A stretch of DNA of 64,000 bases from Pseudanabaena sp. (GTDB taxonomy: Bacteria; Cyanobacteriota; Cyanobacteriia; Pseudanabaenales; Pseudanabaenaceae): contig QBMK01000004.1 of assembly GCA_003249035.1 (NCBI GenBank), positions 62,001-126,000 of the forward strand. Reading direction: 5' to 3'. This document shows positions 27,087 through 35,769 of the stretch, piece after piece. The notes beneath the pieces are model-generated. The model searched no databases and was not told the DNA's origin. It saw only the letters and a list, made by a program, of their open reading frames with translations. Position numbers and translations under genes: made by a program. Numbering within the stretch: position 1 is the first letter of the stretch; each line of letters starts with the position of its first letter.

Positions 27087-29241
27087 AGAAGACTAACATT
27101 TCCCTAATTAGCCAACGATTATCTTTTTTTATCAAGTCGTACTCAACCGTATAGCTAGCATCCTCTTTTGATGCACTGCGATCGAGTTCACCATTGTTAA
27201 AGTAATTGCGTGACTCAGAAATCTTGGCAACTACCTTAGCTTTACTATCGCCATCGGGAGTAACACTATCAATTTCGCTTGATTTAGTTTGGTATTGCAA
27301 ATAGGAGTTACTAGCTTTGAGCTCTTTAGCTCGTCCTTTCCAATCACTAAGAGCAGGATCAACCAAAGATTCTTCTAAAAGATTGTCTTCATATGTTTTG
27401 CCAAGGGCTTTTGACTTAGTTGCTTGCCATGAATTAATGACTTTCGCAGCAGTTTCTTTATTTAAAGGCCCAGGCTGAGCCGCTGGGGCTGTGTTATTTT
27501 CTTTAACTGATTGGACTAGTTTTGTGATTGGTTTTTCTAAGGTTACAGGCTTAGGCTGCGGAGAAGAACCACTTAAGGCGCGAACAGCCCAAACAACTGA
27601 CCAAATAGAGCCACCTAGAAAGGCGATCGCTAAAATAATTACAGTTGCTAAACGACCGACATTAAATTTGCGCTTCGGTGGGGATAGATGACTTGAAGTG
27701 TGACTTTGCGATGGACGTTGGATTTCTGTGACAGCTTCGTTAGCGTTTCTTGTCAAATTCTTTGACGGTGACACATTACTGGAGCGACGAGACTTAGGTA
27801 GATCTCGAGTGCTACTACCACTTGCCTTGACAGATGCCGGCCGATCAACCACTGAAGCTGCAGAGCGTTGAAAACGGTTAGGGGTTTCTGGCGAGTAGGT
27901 GGAGAGTTTTGGCTCAGCTACGTTAATCTTTTTAGGATTCTGATCGAAACTACGACTTACAGTTGATGACTCATCTAGAGAAGATATAGCCGCGCCCACA
28001 GGGGAAGTCCATTCCGAAGACATCGCGCCAGTATTAGGTAATTCTTCTAGGTATGCCTGAACCTGCTCATCAGCAAAATAATCCTTGAGTGAAACAATTT
28101 GACTCATCAGATCGCGAAAATGAGGATAAACCTCTTCTTGCATCCAGCGTTCGCTATAGAGACATAGTCCTGGCAAAAGATCGGGAGCTCCTTCGGAATT
28201 TTGGCGGATAAAAGCGATTTGATCATCTTCGGCACTCTGATCGATCGCGGCACTTGCCTCTTCGGTTTGCCCCAGCAACAAAGCACATACTGCTTTCTCA
28301 AGATAAATATCTTGTTTAGCACTGAGTTTTACTAGTAGCCCTTTTGCGCGACGGATCAATGCGGGCTGGCGTTGCGAAAATCCACGGGCAATTAAGGAAT
28401 ATACAGCTAGATATGTTGCTACAGAAGATGGACGACGAGCTTCTTCTTCAAATAAGGTTTGCTGCTCGCTCACAGTCATGTAGCTGCGTAATTGCTGAAT
28501 AAATCGCAAAAAGTCATCAATACCAAGGCTAGAATAATCGTTACCTGAGCCATCAATGCCGCGCCGCGCATCCAGCATTTCTTGCAAAAGTGACATGCCT
28601 TTACGATGTTCGTTGGCGTGATTGTCAGGGGAAGCTAACAATTCGAGAATGCGATAGGGGCGGAGGCGAAATAGATCGGATTGAATTTCACTACGAATAC
28701 TGAGAAATAATCCTTCACGCAATAAAATTTCTTGAGCTGCTTCTAGGGATGAAGCCGCAGATTCATATTGTCCTTGTTTCCAATATTCGCGACCTAGGTC
28801 CAGGAAAGAAAGCGATACAGAGAGCAGCAGATCGGGATCATGAGGGGATATTCTCGCTGACTGATACTCAGCCTCTTCAGGATCGTAATAGGGCTTGGCA
28901 AGAGATAAAACTTTATCAGATTCGCCGAGTTCATACAAAACAAGTAGCAGCCCAGCAAAGTCTTTTTCGTCAGCTTCAATTTGAGGTGGCATTGTCAAAA
29001 CTGGACGAGCGCTATCTGTTGCCTCTAATGCATCACTTTCGGTGGGAGTGCTAAGGCGATCGCGTTCGGTCAAAGTTTCATAAGCTTTATCAATGATGTG
29101 CTTACGGGAGGCAATCGCGGCATCAGAATATTCTCGCCTTGGCATAGAGAGCAGGCGATCTCGATGGGCTTGATGAACTTTGTCTAGCCCTGATAGGTGC
29201 GTTAAACCAAGAATTCGGTAACAGTCTAGGGGAACTTTCAC
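27085..29241 (-). CDS. ftn2: Cell-division protein of the ARC6/Ftn2/ZipN family
   Basis: A 718-residue membrane protein that tethers FtsZ to the membrane in cyanobacteria and chloroplasts. The start (MKVPLDCYRILGL...VHQAHRDRL) is the J-domain-like region of ARC6; helical repeats follow to about 390; a long Ser/Pro-rich disordered linker (about 420-530) leads to one membrane helix (about 542-562, VIILAIAFLGGSIWSVVWAV) and the periplasmic IMS/DUF4101 domain (AAKVINSWQATKSKALGKTYEDNLLEESL...YTVEYDLIKKDNRWLI). Architecture and length fit Synechocystis ZipN. Symbol ftn2 or zipN is interchangeable. Confidence 0.9.
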   Translation of the reverse strand: MKVPLDCYRILGLTHLSGLDKVHQAHRDRLLSMPRREYSDAAIASRKHIIDKAYETLTERDRLSTPTESDALEATDSARPVLTMPPQIEADEKDFAGLLLVLYELGESDKVLSLAKPYYDPEEAEYQSARISPHDPDLLLSVSLSFLDLGREYWKQGQYESAASSLEAAQEILLREGLFLSIRSEIQSDLFRLRPYRILELLASPDNHANEHRKGMSLLQEMLDARRGIDGSGNDYSSLGIDDFLRFIQQLRSYMTVSEQQTLFEEEARRPSSVATYLAVYSLIARGFSQRQPALIRRAKGLLVKLSAKQDIYLEKAVCALLLGQTEEASAAIDQSAEDDQIAFIRQNSEGAPDLLPGLCLYSERWMQEEVYPHFRDLMSQIVSLKDYFADEQVQAYLEELPNTGAMSSEWTSPVGAAISSLDESSTVSRSFDQNPKKINVAEPKLSTYSPETPNRFQRSAASVVDRPASVKASGSSTRDLPKSRRSSNVSPSKNLTRNANEAVTEIQRPSQSHTSSHLSPPKRKFNVGRLATVIILAIAFLGGSIWSVVWAVRALSGSSPQPKPVTLEKPITKLVQSVKENNTAPAAQPGPLNKETAAKVINSWQATKSKALGKTYEDNLLEESLVDPALSDWKGRAKELKASNSYLQYQTKSSEIDSVTPDGDSKAKVVAKISESRNYFNNGELDRSASKEDASYTVEYDLIKKDNRWLIREMLVF

Positions 29242-29358
29242 TTTGCTTTTCTACCCAAAACTTCAATTGGAAATGCCGATCTGAACTCCGATAATATCAA
29301 CCTGCTTGCCTCTCAAGTCAAAGATGCTCAGTATCTAATTAACTAAGAACATTTGATG

Positions 29359-29386
29359 TAATGTACTCAATCTTGTAAGTACATTA
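29359..29386. repeat. Inverted repeat upstream of the division gene
   Basis: TAATGTACT and AGTACATTA are perfect 9-bp complements with a 10-base spacer, about 120 bases before the ftn2 start. The geometry (28 bp overall) would suit a dimeric repressor or a weak hairpin; I cannot tell which. Confidence 0.7.
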
Positions 29387-29401
29387 AACGCCCGAATTAT
29401 A

Positions 29402-29423
29402 CACCAAGTTAATCAACTTGGTG
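29402..29423. repeat. Short perfect palindrome
   Basis: CACCAAGTT and AACTTGGTG pair over 9 bp with a 4-base loop (AATC), in the same gap as two other palindromes. Confidence 0.75.
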
Positions 29424-29445
29424 AAAATAGCAGAAAAAGTCATCA

Positions 29446-29500
29446 AAAACTATTTTGGGGTTTGCAGCACACTAGTCTCTGCAAACCCCAAAATAGTTTT
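29446..29500. repeat. Long perfect hairpin, CCCCAAAA type
   Basis: Arms 29446-29467 and 29479-29500 pair over 22 bp (AAAACTATTTTGGGG against CCCCAAAATAGTTTT and beyond) with an 11-base loop. It lies 3' of the TetR-recombinase gene and can end its transcript. Confidence 0.88.
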
Positions 29501-29556
29501 CGTTATGAGAGTTGACTCTTAAAGACAAAATTGTTAACGAACTGACACTTTTATTT

Positions 29557-30810
29557 TTAAGCGTCAAGAGCGATCGCTTTATCAATCGCTAACTTTTGGT
29601 TGAGACGGGTTTGATAAGCTTGCAATTCCTTCGGCTTGATGCCGCTAATGATGCAAAAGCTATCAACATCGATGCCACGAGATAACATTTCGAGACACCA
29701 AGTATGACGTGCTTGATCAATTGTTAAAGGAGAGCCATTCAAATTTCGATAGGGCTGTGTCCAACGCTCCCAAAGTTGCTCGATCTCTTCTAAGGAAAGT
29801 GGTTTACCTTCGCTGCTGAGAATCAAAGGTGCAATTTCTTCAATATTTTTCAGATCTTTTAGATCCTTTAACTCATTCTTGCGAGTCTTGAGGTAAGCAC
29901 TAAGGGGATTATTCGTTGCTGAGCCATAGCGATGACCGAGAATTTTTTGATTGAGTGGTACTGATCTCTCGTTACCTGTAGCATCCCTAGTTAGTAAAAT
30001 TCCATGATTCGCTTGGTGCTGATAGTCTTTTAAGCGCAAACGAGTAATATCGATTGCCGTCAGCCCAGACCCAAATAATAAATAGGCGATCGCATAGTCC
30101 TTTGCCCCACATTTTTTTGCTTGCAAGAGGATTTCGCGCACGGTCTCCGCTGAAATATCGTTAATCGGTCTTGCTTGAGAGATCGGGTTAACTTCTTGAA
30201 CAAACATATCCACAAGCGTACTTACAAATTCGTCGCGATCGCGCCAAATTGCCTGCACATCGCTGGTTAAAGTGATCACTGCGTAGCCCAAAATACAAGT
30301 ATTCAATAAGTTAGCAAGCTTGATCGGTGGCAAAGAATATTGCAAGCGTGAATTGACTAATACATCGTTGATAGCAGTTGCGATAGTTTGGTTGACTTGG
30401 TTAATGCCTTGAGCCAAGGCTTGTCGGCTTTCGAGAGGATATTGTCCTGCCTCGCCAACTAGTGATCGCACCAACTCAGGTACACTTTCAAGTGCCCTTA
30501 ATGAACTTTGAATGTAATATTTGAGAAATCTGCGTAAATCGCTCTGACTAGAGATATCTGACACCATCAGCGACTCTCCCACTTGAGCCAACACCAAATA
30601 TTTTTGCAGACATTCTTGCAATACTGCTAGTAATAGTCCATGTTTATTTCCAAAATGACGGAATAAAGTTACTTCGTTGACCTGAGCAAAGTCAGCGATT
30701 TGGCGAGTAGTTGTCTCGGTGATTCCTTTACTAGCAAACAATTCTAGCGCTGTGTTCACTATGCGTTGACGTGTAGGAATTCGAGATACAGTCATTAGAG
30801 CATGTACCAT
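29557..30810 (-). CDS. TetR/AcrR regulator fused to a tyrosine-recombinase-like domain
   Basis: From the ATG at 30810 the protein has 417 residues (ATG at 30795 also possible; the TTG at 30825 lies in an operator). Residues 13-57 are a TetR helix-turn-helix (TRQRIVNTALELFASKGI...TTTRQIADFAQVNEVTLFRHFGNK); to about 205 follows a ligand-sensing helical part. Residues 220-410 resemble the phage-integrase catalytic fold: YLLFGSGLTAIDITRLRLKDY, then ARHTWCLEMLSRG and LQAY. In this alignment the first catalytic Arg is Thr and both His are replaced, while the second Arg and Tyr remain, so it is probably not an active recombinase. It diverges from a desaturase across two palindromes and probably represses it. 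Confidence 0.82.
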   Translation of the reverse strand: MVHALMTVSRIPTRQRIVNTALELFASKGITETTTRQIADFAQVNEVTLFRHFGNKHGLLLAVLQECLQKYLVLAQVGESLMVSDISSQSDLRRFLKYYIQSSLRALESVPELVRSLVGEAGQYPLESRQALAQGINQVNQTIATAINDVLVNSRLQYSLPPIKLANLLNTCILGYAVITLTSDVQAIWRDRDEFVSTLVDMFVQEVNPISQARPINDISAETVREILLQAKKCGAKDYAIAYLLFGSGLTAIDITRLRLKDYQHQANHGILLTRDATGNERSVPLNQKILGHRYGSATNNPLSAYLKTRKNELKDLKDLKNIEEIAPLILSSEGKPLSLEEIEQLWERWTQPYRNLNGSPLTIDQARHTWCLEMLSRGIDVDSFCIISGIKPKELQAYQTRLNQKLAIDKAIALDA

Positions 30811-30820
30811 TGAGATGATT

Positions 30821-30837
30821 TGCAAGTGATACTTGCA
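30821..30837. promoter_or_regulatory. Operator 1, probable TetR binding site
   Basis: TGCAAGTGATACTTGCA is a perfect 7-bp inverted repeat with a 3-base centre, 10 bases before the regulator's ATG. Its near copy lies 51 bases away at 30872-30888. Binding is inferred from position and symmetry. Confidence 0.8.
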
Positions 30838-30871
30838 TTATTACTTAAAAAGCAGTTAAACTTAATATAAC

Positions 30872-30888
30872 TGTAAGTGATACTTGCA
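30872..30888. promoter_or_regulatory. Operator 2, probable TetR binding site
   Basis: TGTAAGTGATACTTGCA differs from operator 1 at one base and keeps six of seven paired positions. It lies 30 bases before the desaturase ATG, so a bound regulator could block that promoter. The two sites are 51 bp centre to centre, close to five helical turns. Confidence 0.8.
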
Positions 30889-30918
30889 TCTCCTCACCAC
30901 CCACTAAGTTGTTATTTC

Positions 30919-31785
30919 ATGACCGCCACTACTGAAGCCATCTCAACTGAACAAAAACTGAACTGGACTAATGTCGCCTTCTTCAGTGCTTTTCATCTCG
31001 CTGCCCTAGCTGCTCCTTTTTACTTCTCATGGCAAGCTGTAATTCTTACAGTTTTCTTGCATTGGTTATTTGGCAGCATCGGTATTACTTTAGGATATCA
31101 TCGCTTACTTAGCCATCGGAGCTTCCAAGTGCCTCAGTGGTTGGAATACATCATCGCTACCATCGGTGCATTTGCACTGCAAGGCGGGCCAGTATTTTGG
31201 GTGGGCGGACATCGTCAGCATCATGGTTTTACAGAAGACAATCAAAAAGATCCCTACTCGGCAAACAAGGGTTTTTGGTGGAGTCACATGATGTGGATCA
31301 TGTACTCTAAACCTGAGCATTTTCAACGTTCAAACTACAGTAAATTTGCGCCCGATCTTGCTAACGATCCTTACTACAAGTTTTTAGATGTTTATTTCTT
31401 ATTGTTGCAAGTGCCACTCGCAATATTGCTCTATGTAATTGGCGAAAAGGTTTTCTCTGGACTAGGGTTATCATTCTTGGTTTATGGTGTGGCAGTTCGC
31501 TCAGTATTTCTCTGGCATAGCACTTGGTTGATTAATTCTGCTTGCCACAAATGGGGATACAAAAACTTTGCGGAAACCCCCGATCATTCTACAAATCTTT
31601 GGTGGGCAGCGATTTTGACCTATGGCGAAGGCTGGCACAACAATCATCACGCATTTCCCAAATCGGCACGTTCTGGTTTGAAATGGTGGGAAATCGATCC
31701 AACTTGGGGCGTGATCAATTTACTGCAAGCAGTTGGCTTAGCGAAAAAAGTTTATTTGCCTGAGCCTTGGCAGCCCAGTAAATAA
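30919..31785 (+). CDS. desC: Acyl-lipid/acyl-CoA delta-9-type fatty acid desaturase
   Basis: From the ATG at 30919 the protein has 288 residues; a GTG at 30877 falls inside operator 2 and is rejected. Three histidine boxes bind the di-iron centre: HRLLSH (61-66), HRQHH (98-102) and HNNHH (near 237). Hydrophobic stretches at about 22-55, 75-95 and 160-190 place it in the membrane. DesC enzymes introduce the first double bond (delta-9) in membrane lipids, usually in response to cold. Its divergent TetR neighbour with twin operators suggests feedback control by fatty-acyl or other ligands. Which desC class is uncertain. Confidence 0.9.
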   Translation: MTATTEAISTEQKLNWTNVAFFSAFHLAALAAPFYFSWQAVILTVFLHWLFGSIGITLGYHRLLSHRSFQVPQWLEYIIATIGAFALQGGPVFWVGGHRQHHGFTEDNQKDPYSANKGFWWSHMMWIMYSKPEHFQRSNYSKFAPDLANDPYYKFLDVYFLLLQVPLAILLYVIGEKVFSGLGLSFLVYGVAVRSVFLWHSTWLINSACHKWGYKNFAETPDHSTNLWWAAILTYGEGWHNNHHAFPKSARSGLKWWEIDPTWGVINLLQAVGLAKKVYLPEPWQPSK

Positions 31786-31805
31786 CAGATTATTGATTAC
31801 AACTA

Positions 31806-31834
31806 AAAAAGAGGACGCTTTACGTCCTCTTTTT
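31806..31834 (+). terminator. Desaturase terminator
   Basis: AAAAGAGGACG and CGTCCTCTTTT pair over 11 bp with a 5-base loop and T-rich end, 20 bases after the stop codon. Confidence 0.88.
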
Positions 31835-31920
31835 CGTGGAAAATTGAAATAAGTTCTAGCAAAAATAGATACATTGAAGGGATCAGTAGTGTGTAAACCT
31901 GATTCGAAATTGGTTAATAA

Positions 31921-32412
31921 ATGCAGGGATGCAAGCATATGGATCATCGCCACATTCGCTTTAGCGATCGCCACGAAGATGTCGATTTAGAGCAGTTACA
32001 AGGATTATTGCGAATTGGGGCATTTTGGGCAAAGGAGAGAACTTTAGCAGGTCTAGCGATCGCAATTTCTAACTCCAACCCAGTCGTGACTGTGTGGGAT
32101 GAACAAAAATTAATTGGACATGCTCGCGCAACCAGTGACGGCATTTATCGAGCCACAATTTGGGATGTGGTAATCGATCCTGCCTATCGAGGTGCTGGCT
32201 TAGGTCGAAAGTTAGTCCAAACGGTGTTGGCGCATTCCAATATTTGCAATGTTGAGCGTGTTTATTTGATGACCACTCATCAGCAAAAATTTTACGAGCA
32301 GATTGGCTTTGAGCAAAATTCTTCAACCACAATGGTTTTATTTGATAGGGCTCATGAGCGCGATCTTCAGCTTACAGCCTCTGAATTAATTCAAATAAGT
32401 GTTGTCCAATAA
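31921..32412 (+). CDS. GNAT N-acetyltransferase, Ycf52/cyanobacterial SNAT-like
   Basis: A 163-residue acetyltransferase. The block VVTVWDEQKLIGHARATSDGIYRATIWDVVIDPAYRGAGLGRKLVQTVL holds the acetyl-CoA site (YRGAGLGRKL), followed by VERVYLMTTHQQKFYEQIGF. This is the Ycf52 pattern of red-algal plastids and cyanobacteria; the Synechocystis relative has been described as a serotonin N-acetyltransferase, and related plant enzymes acetylate proteins, so the substrate here is open. An ATG at 31939 (MDHRHIRF) is an alternative start. The stop codon is part of the terminator stem. Confidence 0.85.
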   Translation: MQGCKHMDHRHIRFSDRHEDVDLEQLQGLLRIGAFWAKERTLAGLAIAISNSNPVVTVWDEQKLIGHARATSDGIYRATIWDVVIDPAYRGAGLGRKLVQTVLAHSNICNVERVYLMTTHQQKFYEQIGFEQNSSTTMVLFDRAHERDLQLTASELIQISVVQ

Positions 32413-32451
32413 GAAAAATAAGAGAGAGCAATTTGCTTTCTCTTATTTTTC
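32411..32451 (+). terminator. GNAT gene terminator
   Basis: AAGAAAAATAAGAGA and TCTCTTATTTTTCTT form a 15-bp perfect stem that starts within the stop codon. Confidence 0.88.
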
Positions 32452-32517
32452 TTATAGTATTTACAAATACTGTCGATCTTTACAAGTCATGTAAAGATAT
32501 TAGGATAAGTATATTAT

Positions 32518-32605
32518 CCCTTCCCAGTCTAAAAATAGACAGAAAACCCAAGAATTAGTGGTGCGGCGCGGAGCGCCGCACCACTAATTCTTGGCTGGGG
32601 AAGAA
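32518..32605. repeat. Palindromic element, CCCTTCCC subfamily
   Basis: A 22-bp perfect stem (32548-32569 with 32573-32594), foot CCAAGAATTAG and tip GGTGCGGCGC over a GGA loop, with outer flanks CTTCCCAG and CTGGGGAAG and an inner TCTA/TAGA pair. Left flank, foot and tip match the element at 14080-14173; the stem middle differs (GTGG for GACGG) but stays paired. Confidence 0.92.
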
Positions 32606-32654
32606 GTAAGAATATATTATTTTCTTTTTATCCCATTTGATTTGGTGGGAGCTA

Positions 32655-33332
32655 ATGGTCGAGACTTCGTCAATCCAAGGTCAGAAGCGGACAAGAAGTG
32701 AATTTGAACGCCAACTGCATCGCCTAGAACAAGATTCTTTGCGCATGGGAGCGCTTGTCGAAAATTCATTCCTCCTAGCTCATGCAGCTCTATTTGAGAG
32801 AGATCTGGAAGCCGCAACTCGGATCGATCCTCAAGACAAACAAATTGATCAAATCTATCGCCAAATTGAAATAGATTGTATTGGTCTGATCGCTTTACAA
32901 TCTCCAGTTGCTCGCGATCTAAGGCTTTTAAGTGCTCTGATGCAGCTAATCCGTGATATCGAGCGCATTGGTGACTATGCCGAAAATCTTGGTGATATTG
33001 CCATTAAACTCTTCCCTTATCCGCCATCTCCTTATCTTGCCGAATTGCAAGTAATGTCTAATCGCTGTCGAGCCATGCTTGCCATGAGTCTAGAAGCCTT
33101 GGCTAACCTTGATGAAAATATTGGTCTGCAAATTAAAACAAAGGACGATGCTGTTGACGACGACTACAAGCAAATCTATAACTTGTTAGCTTCGCAACGA
33201 CTGTTTAGTGGAGAACCAATGGAACCGGTAATGTTGATGGTATTGGCGATTCATCATTTAGAACGAATGGCAGATCATGCAACTAATGTTGGTCTGAGAG
33301 TTGCTTATATTGTTACAGGCAAGCTTGGCTAA
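32655..33332 (+). CDS. phoU: Phosphate signalling complex protein PhoU
   Basis: The ATG at 32655 follows GGGAG and gives 225 residues; the TTG at 32637 is rejected. Two repeats of a three-helix unit carry the PhoU metal motif pattern: LLSALMQLIRDIERIGDYAENLGDIA and VLAIHHLERMADHATNVGLRVAYI. PhoU dampens the Pho response and phosphate uptake by acting with the Pst transporter and histidine kinase, neither of which is here. Length is normal for the family. Confidence 0.93.
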   Translation: MVETSSIQGQKRTRSEFERQLHRLEQDSLRMGALVENSFLLAHAALFERDLEAATRIDPQDKQIDQIYRQIEIDCIGLIALQSPVARDLRLLSALMQLIRDIERIGDYAENLGDIAIKLFPYPPSPYLAELQVMSNRCRAMLAMSLEALANLDENIGLQIKTKDDAVDDDYKQIYNLLASQRLFSGEPMEPVMLMVLAIHHLERMADHATNVGLRVAYIVTGKLG

Positions 33333-33337
33333 ACCAA

Positions 33338-33410
33338 AAGAGAGTCGGAGCAAAGCGCCGCATCTCTTTAAAAATAAAAAATAGCAACACTAGCGCGATA
33401 GCGCGGTAAT
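33338..33410. repeat. Decayed palindromic element after phoU
   Basis: AAAGAGA and TCTCTTT bracket a worn GGAGC-AAA-GCGCC tip, and a separate GCGC-GATA-GCGC pair follows. It has the outline of the GGCGC family with several lost pairs. Confidence 0.55.
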
Positions 33411-33468
33411 CTAAGTTAAGTGCTTTACAGCACATCTGAATTTATGTGGGAAAGTTTTAAGGATTGAA

Positions 33469-34305
33469 ATGAAGTCATATTTGGCGGCCGCCGTACAAAT
33501 GACCAGTGTCTCTGATGTAGATAAAAATCTTGCTCAAGCAGAAGATTTGATCCAACTGGCAGTAAATCGAGGTGCAGAACTAGTTTGTCTACCTGAAAAC
33601 TTTTCGTTTTTAGGAGACGAGAACGAAAAGACAAGACTTTCTACAGAAATTGCAGAAAAGAGCGAAAAGTTTTTAATTACGATCGCGCAACGCTATCAGA
33701 TCCTTTTACTTGGAGGTGGGTTTCCTGTCCCAGTCGTTACTCCTGATAATTCTTCACCGATTAAGATGTACAACACCGCCTTGTTAATTGGGCGTGAAGG
33801 TGAGGAACTAGCTCGTTATCGGAAAATGCACTTATTTGATGTAGATCTCCCCGATGGCAATACTTATCAGGAGTCATCTACAGTACTTGCTGGAACTGAA
33901 TGCCCCCCTGTATATGTTTCTGATAAATATGGAAACTTAGGGCTATCAGTTTGCTATGACGTAAGATTCCCAGAGCTTTATCGTCATTTATCTCAAAATG
34001 GGGCAAATGTATTGTTTGTCCCAGCTGCTTTTACGGCTTTTACGGGCAAAGATCATTGGCAAGTTTTATTGCAAGCCAGAGCAATAGAGAATACTAGCTA
34101 TGTGATTGCACCTGCTCAGGTGGGTATGCATACGCCGCGACGTCAGTCTCATGGTCACGCGATGATCGTCGATCCTTGGGGAATTGTTCTCGCTGATGCA
34201 GGCGATCGCATTGGTGTAGCGATCGCTGAAATTCAACCTTCACGCATCGACCAAATTCGTCGCCAGATGCCATCTCTGCAACATCGTACCTTTTTCTGTT
34301 CTTAA
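33469..34305 (+). CDS. Carbon-nitrogen hydrolase (nitrilase family, Nit1/deaminated-glutathione-amidase type)
   Basis: A 278-residue amidase with the catalytic triad Glu43 (LPENF), Lys119 (YRKMHLFDVD) and Cys162 (SVCYDVRFPEL). The HLFDVD and YDVRFPELYR signatures fit the Nit1/Nit2 branch, which in other organisms removes deaminated glutathione, a by-product of transaminases; omega-amidase is an alternative. No partner gene is in operon. Start is the ATG with AAGG six bases upstream. Confidence 0.88.
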   Translation: MKSYLAAAVQMTSVSDVDKNLAQAEDLIQLAVNRGAELVCLPENFSFLGDENEKTRLSTEIAEKSEKFLITIAQRYQILLLGGGFPVPVVTPDNSSPIKMYNTALLIGREGEELARYRKMHLFDVDLPDGNTYQESSTVLAGTECPPVYVSDKYGNLGLSVCYDVRFPELYRHLSQNGANVLFVPAAFTAFTGKDHWQVLLQARAIENTSYVIAPAQVGMHTPRRQSHGHAMIVDPWGIVLADAGDRIGVAIAEIQPSRIDQIRRQMPSLQHRTFFCS

Positions 34306-34565
34306 GAAAAGCGGCGCTTCGGAACGACATTCATTGAATATGTACTAAAATTATAATGACTGGGTTATTCTGATTTACTACATCAATTTACTATCAAAAG
34401 AACTACAATAAAGTTCTTGAGAGTCCTGTAAAATATGACTTTCAAGAACTTTATTGGTACATGTTTAAGCGCAAAGCGTAATAAGTAGACAGTCCCGTAA
34501 GCCAAATTTTAATGTTTCAGGTCAATCTCATAGGCTTTATCAACTCCTTTTTGGCATGAGTAGCT

Positions 34566-35741
34566 ATGCAACCTTTCCCAGTAATTGGTAACACAATCCG
34601 TCCATTACAACACCGCGACTTAGAGATCATTCAGCGATTCGCATCACCCAATGATCTCGAACAAATTGCGGTAAGCGATCTTAGTGGTTGTCGCAGTCGT
34701 CAAAAAATCAGCTTGCACCAGCTAGCCAGTTGGTTGCCAGCACCTGTGCAAACCCTCCTCAAGCCCTATGTACGTGCCTATGTCTCCGAATGCAATGGCA
34801 TTATTCAAGGCTTTATTCGGGTTTCCCCTTTCAATAACAATAGTAGTACTTGGCAGATTGATCGTGTCGTTGTCTTGCCAGAAGCTCAAAATGGTCAACA
34901 CAATGTCGGCACACAATTGATTCGCTATTGCCTAGAATCTTGCCTAGAAGCAAGGACATGGGTATTGCAAGTTGATATTAACCAAAAAGATACGATCGCA
35001 CTCTATCGGCAAAATGGATTTCAGCCACTGGCTCAGTTCACAGATTGGGAAATTGATACTGCCAGTCTTCACGAACTTGCACGGCATTCTCCCGATCTGC
35101 CAAATTTGATGCCTGTTAGTAATGCTGATGCTAGCTTGCTCTATCAACTTGATACAGCGGCGATGCCACCACATATTCGCCAAGTTTACGATCTCAATGT
35201 CGATGATTTTCGAGCAAAGACTATCGACAAACTGGTCAATCACAGTTCTTTACTGATCAACCATTTGCAAGATGTATCGGGCTATGTTTATGAGCCACAA
35301 CGCAAAGCAGCGATCGGCTACTTTTATTTGCTCTTACAGCGCCCGACCGTCAACCAGCCTGATGAAAAATTCGTTCACCATTGCCAGCTTACGGTTCATC
35401 CTGCATATACATGGCTTTATCCTGAACTCACTTCTCAAATTGCTCAAATTGTTACTAAGCAATCTCCTGAGAAGCTGGCTGAAAACGTCAGTTTGCAACT
35501 ATCATCAGCAGATTATCAACCCGAACGTGAAGATTATTTAGAAGGAATTCATGCTCAGCGACAAGGGCACTCTTTGCTAATGGCGAGATCGGTTTGGCAC
35601 AAAATTCGTGAGACTAAGACTGTGCTTGATGGCTTGCAACTTTCGCGCATGTTGTCAGGGCTGCAACCCACCCAAAAGCCGATCCCAGGCAGGATTGAGA
35701 CTTTGCCCCAGCAACATCAGCATACCGACGAATCCCTTTAA
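34566..35741 (+). CDS. Two-part GNAT acetyltransferase-like protein
   Basis: A 391-residue protein. Residues 10-160 are a GNAT fold: TIRPLQHRDLEIIQRF, IIQGFIRVSPF, WQIDRVVVLPEAQNG (acetyl-CoA loop less canonical, QNGQHNVGTQLIRY) and ALYRQNGFQPLAQF. The second half (about 175-350) looks like a second, more diverged GNAT-like fold (MPVSNADASLLYQLDTAAMPPHIRQVYDL, AIGYFYLLLQRP). Such double-domain proteins are common in cyanobacteria but no substrate is known. A 92-base palindromic element follows after about 30 bases. Confidence 0.75.
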   Translation: MQPFPVIGNTIRPLQHRDLEIIQRFASPNDLEQIAVSDLSGCRSRQKISLHQLASWLPAPVQTLLKPYVRAYVSECNGIIQGFIRVSPFNNNSSTWQIDRVVVLPEAQNGQHNVGTQLIRYCLESCLEARTWVLQVDINQKDTIALYRQNGFQPLAQFTDWEIDTASLHELARHSPDLPNLMPVSNADASLLYQLDTAAMPPHIRQVYDLNVDDFRAKTIDKLVNHSSLLINHLQDVSGYVYEPQRKAAIGYFYLLLQRPTVNQPDEKFVHHCQLTVHPAYTWLYPELTSQIAQIVTKQSPEKLAENVSLQLSSADYQPEREDYLEGIHAQRQGHSLLMARSVWHKIRETKTVLDGLQLSRMLSGLQPTQKPIPGRIETLPQQHQHTDESL

Positions 35742-35769
35742 CGATATCTCTTGGAAGTCCTGTAATTGC

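Noticed and set aside
29557-30810. Active site-specific recombinase
   Set aside because: The first Arg and both His of the catalytic set are replaced, so DNA cleavage is improbable.
30877-30919. GTG start for the desaturase
   Set aside because: It lies inside the second operator and adds 14 residues with no likeness to the family; the ATG at 30919 is better.
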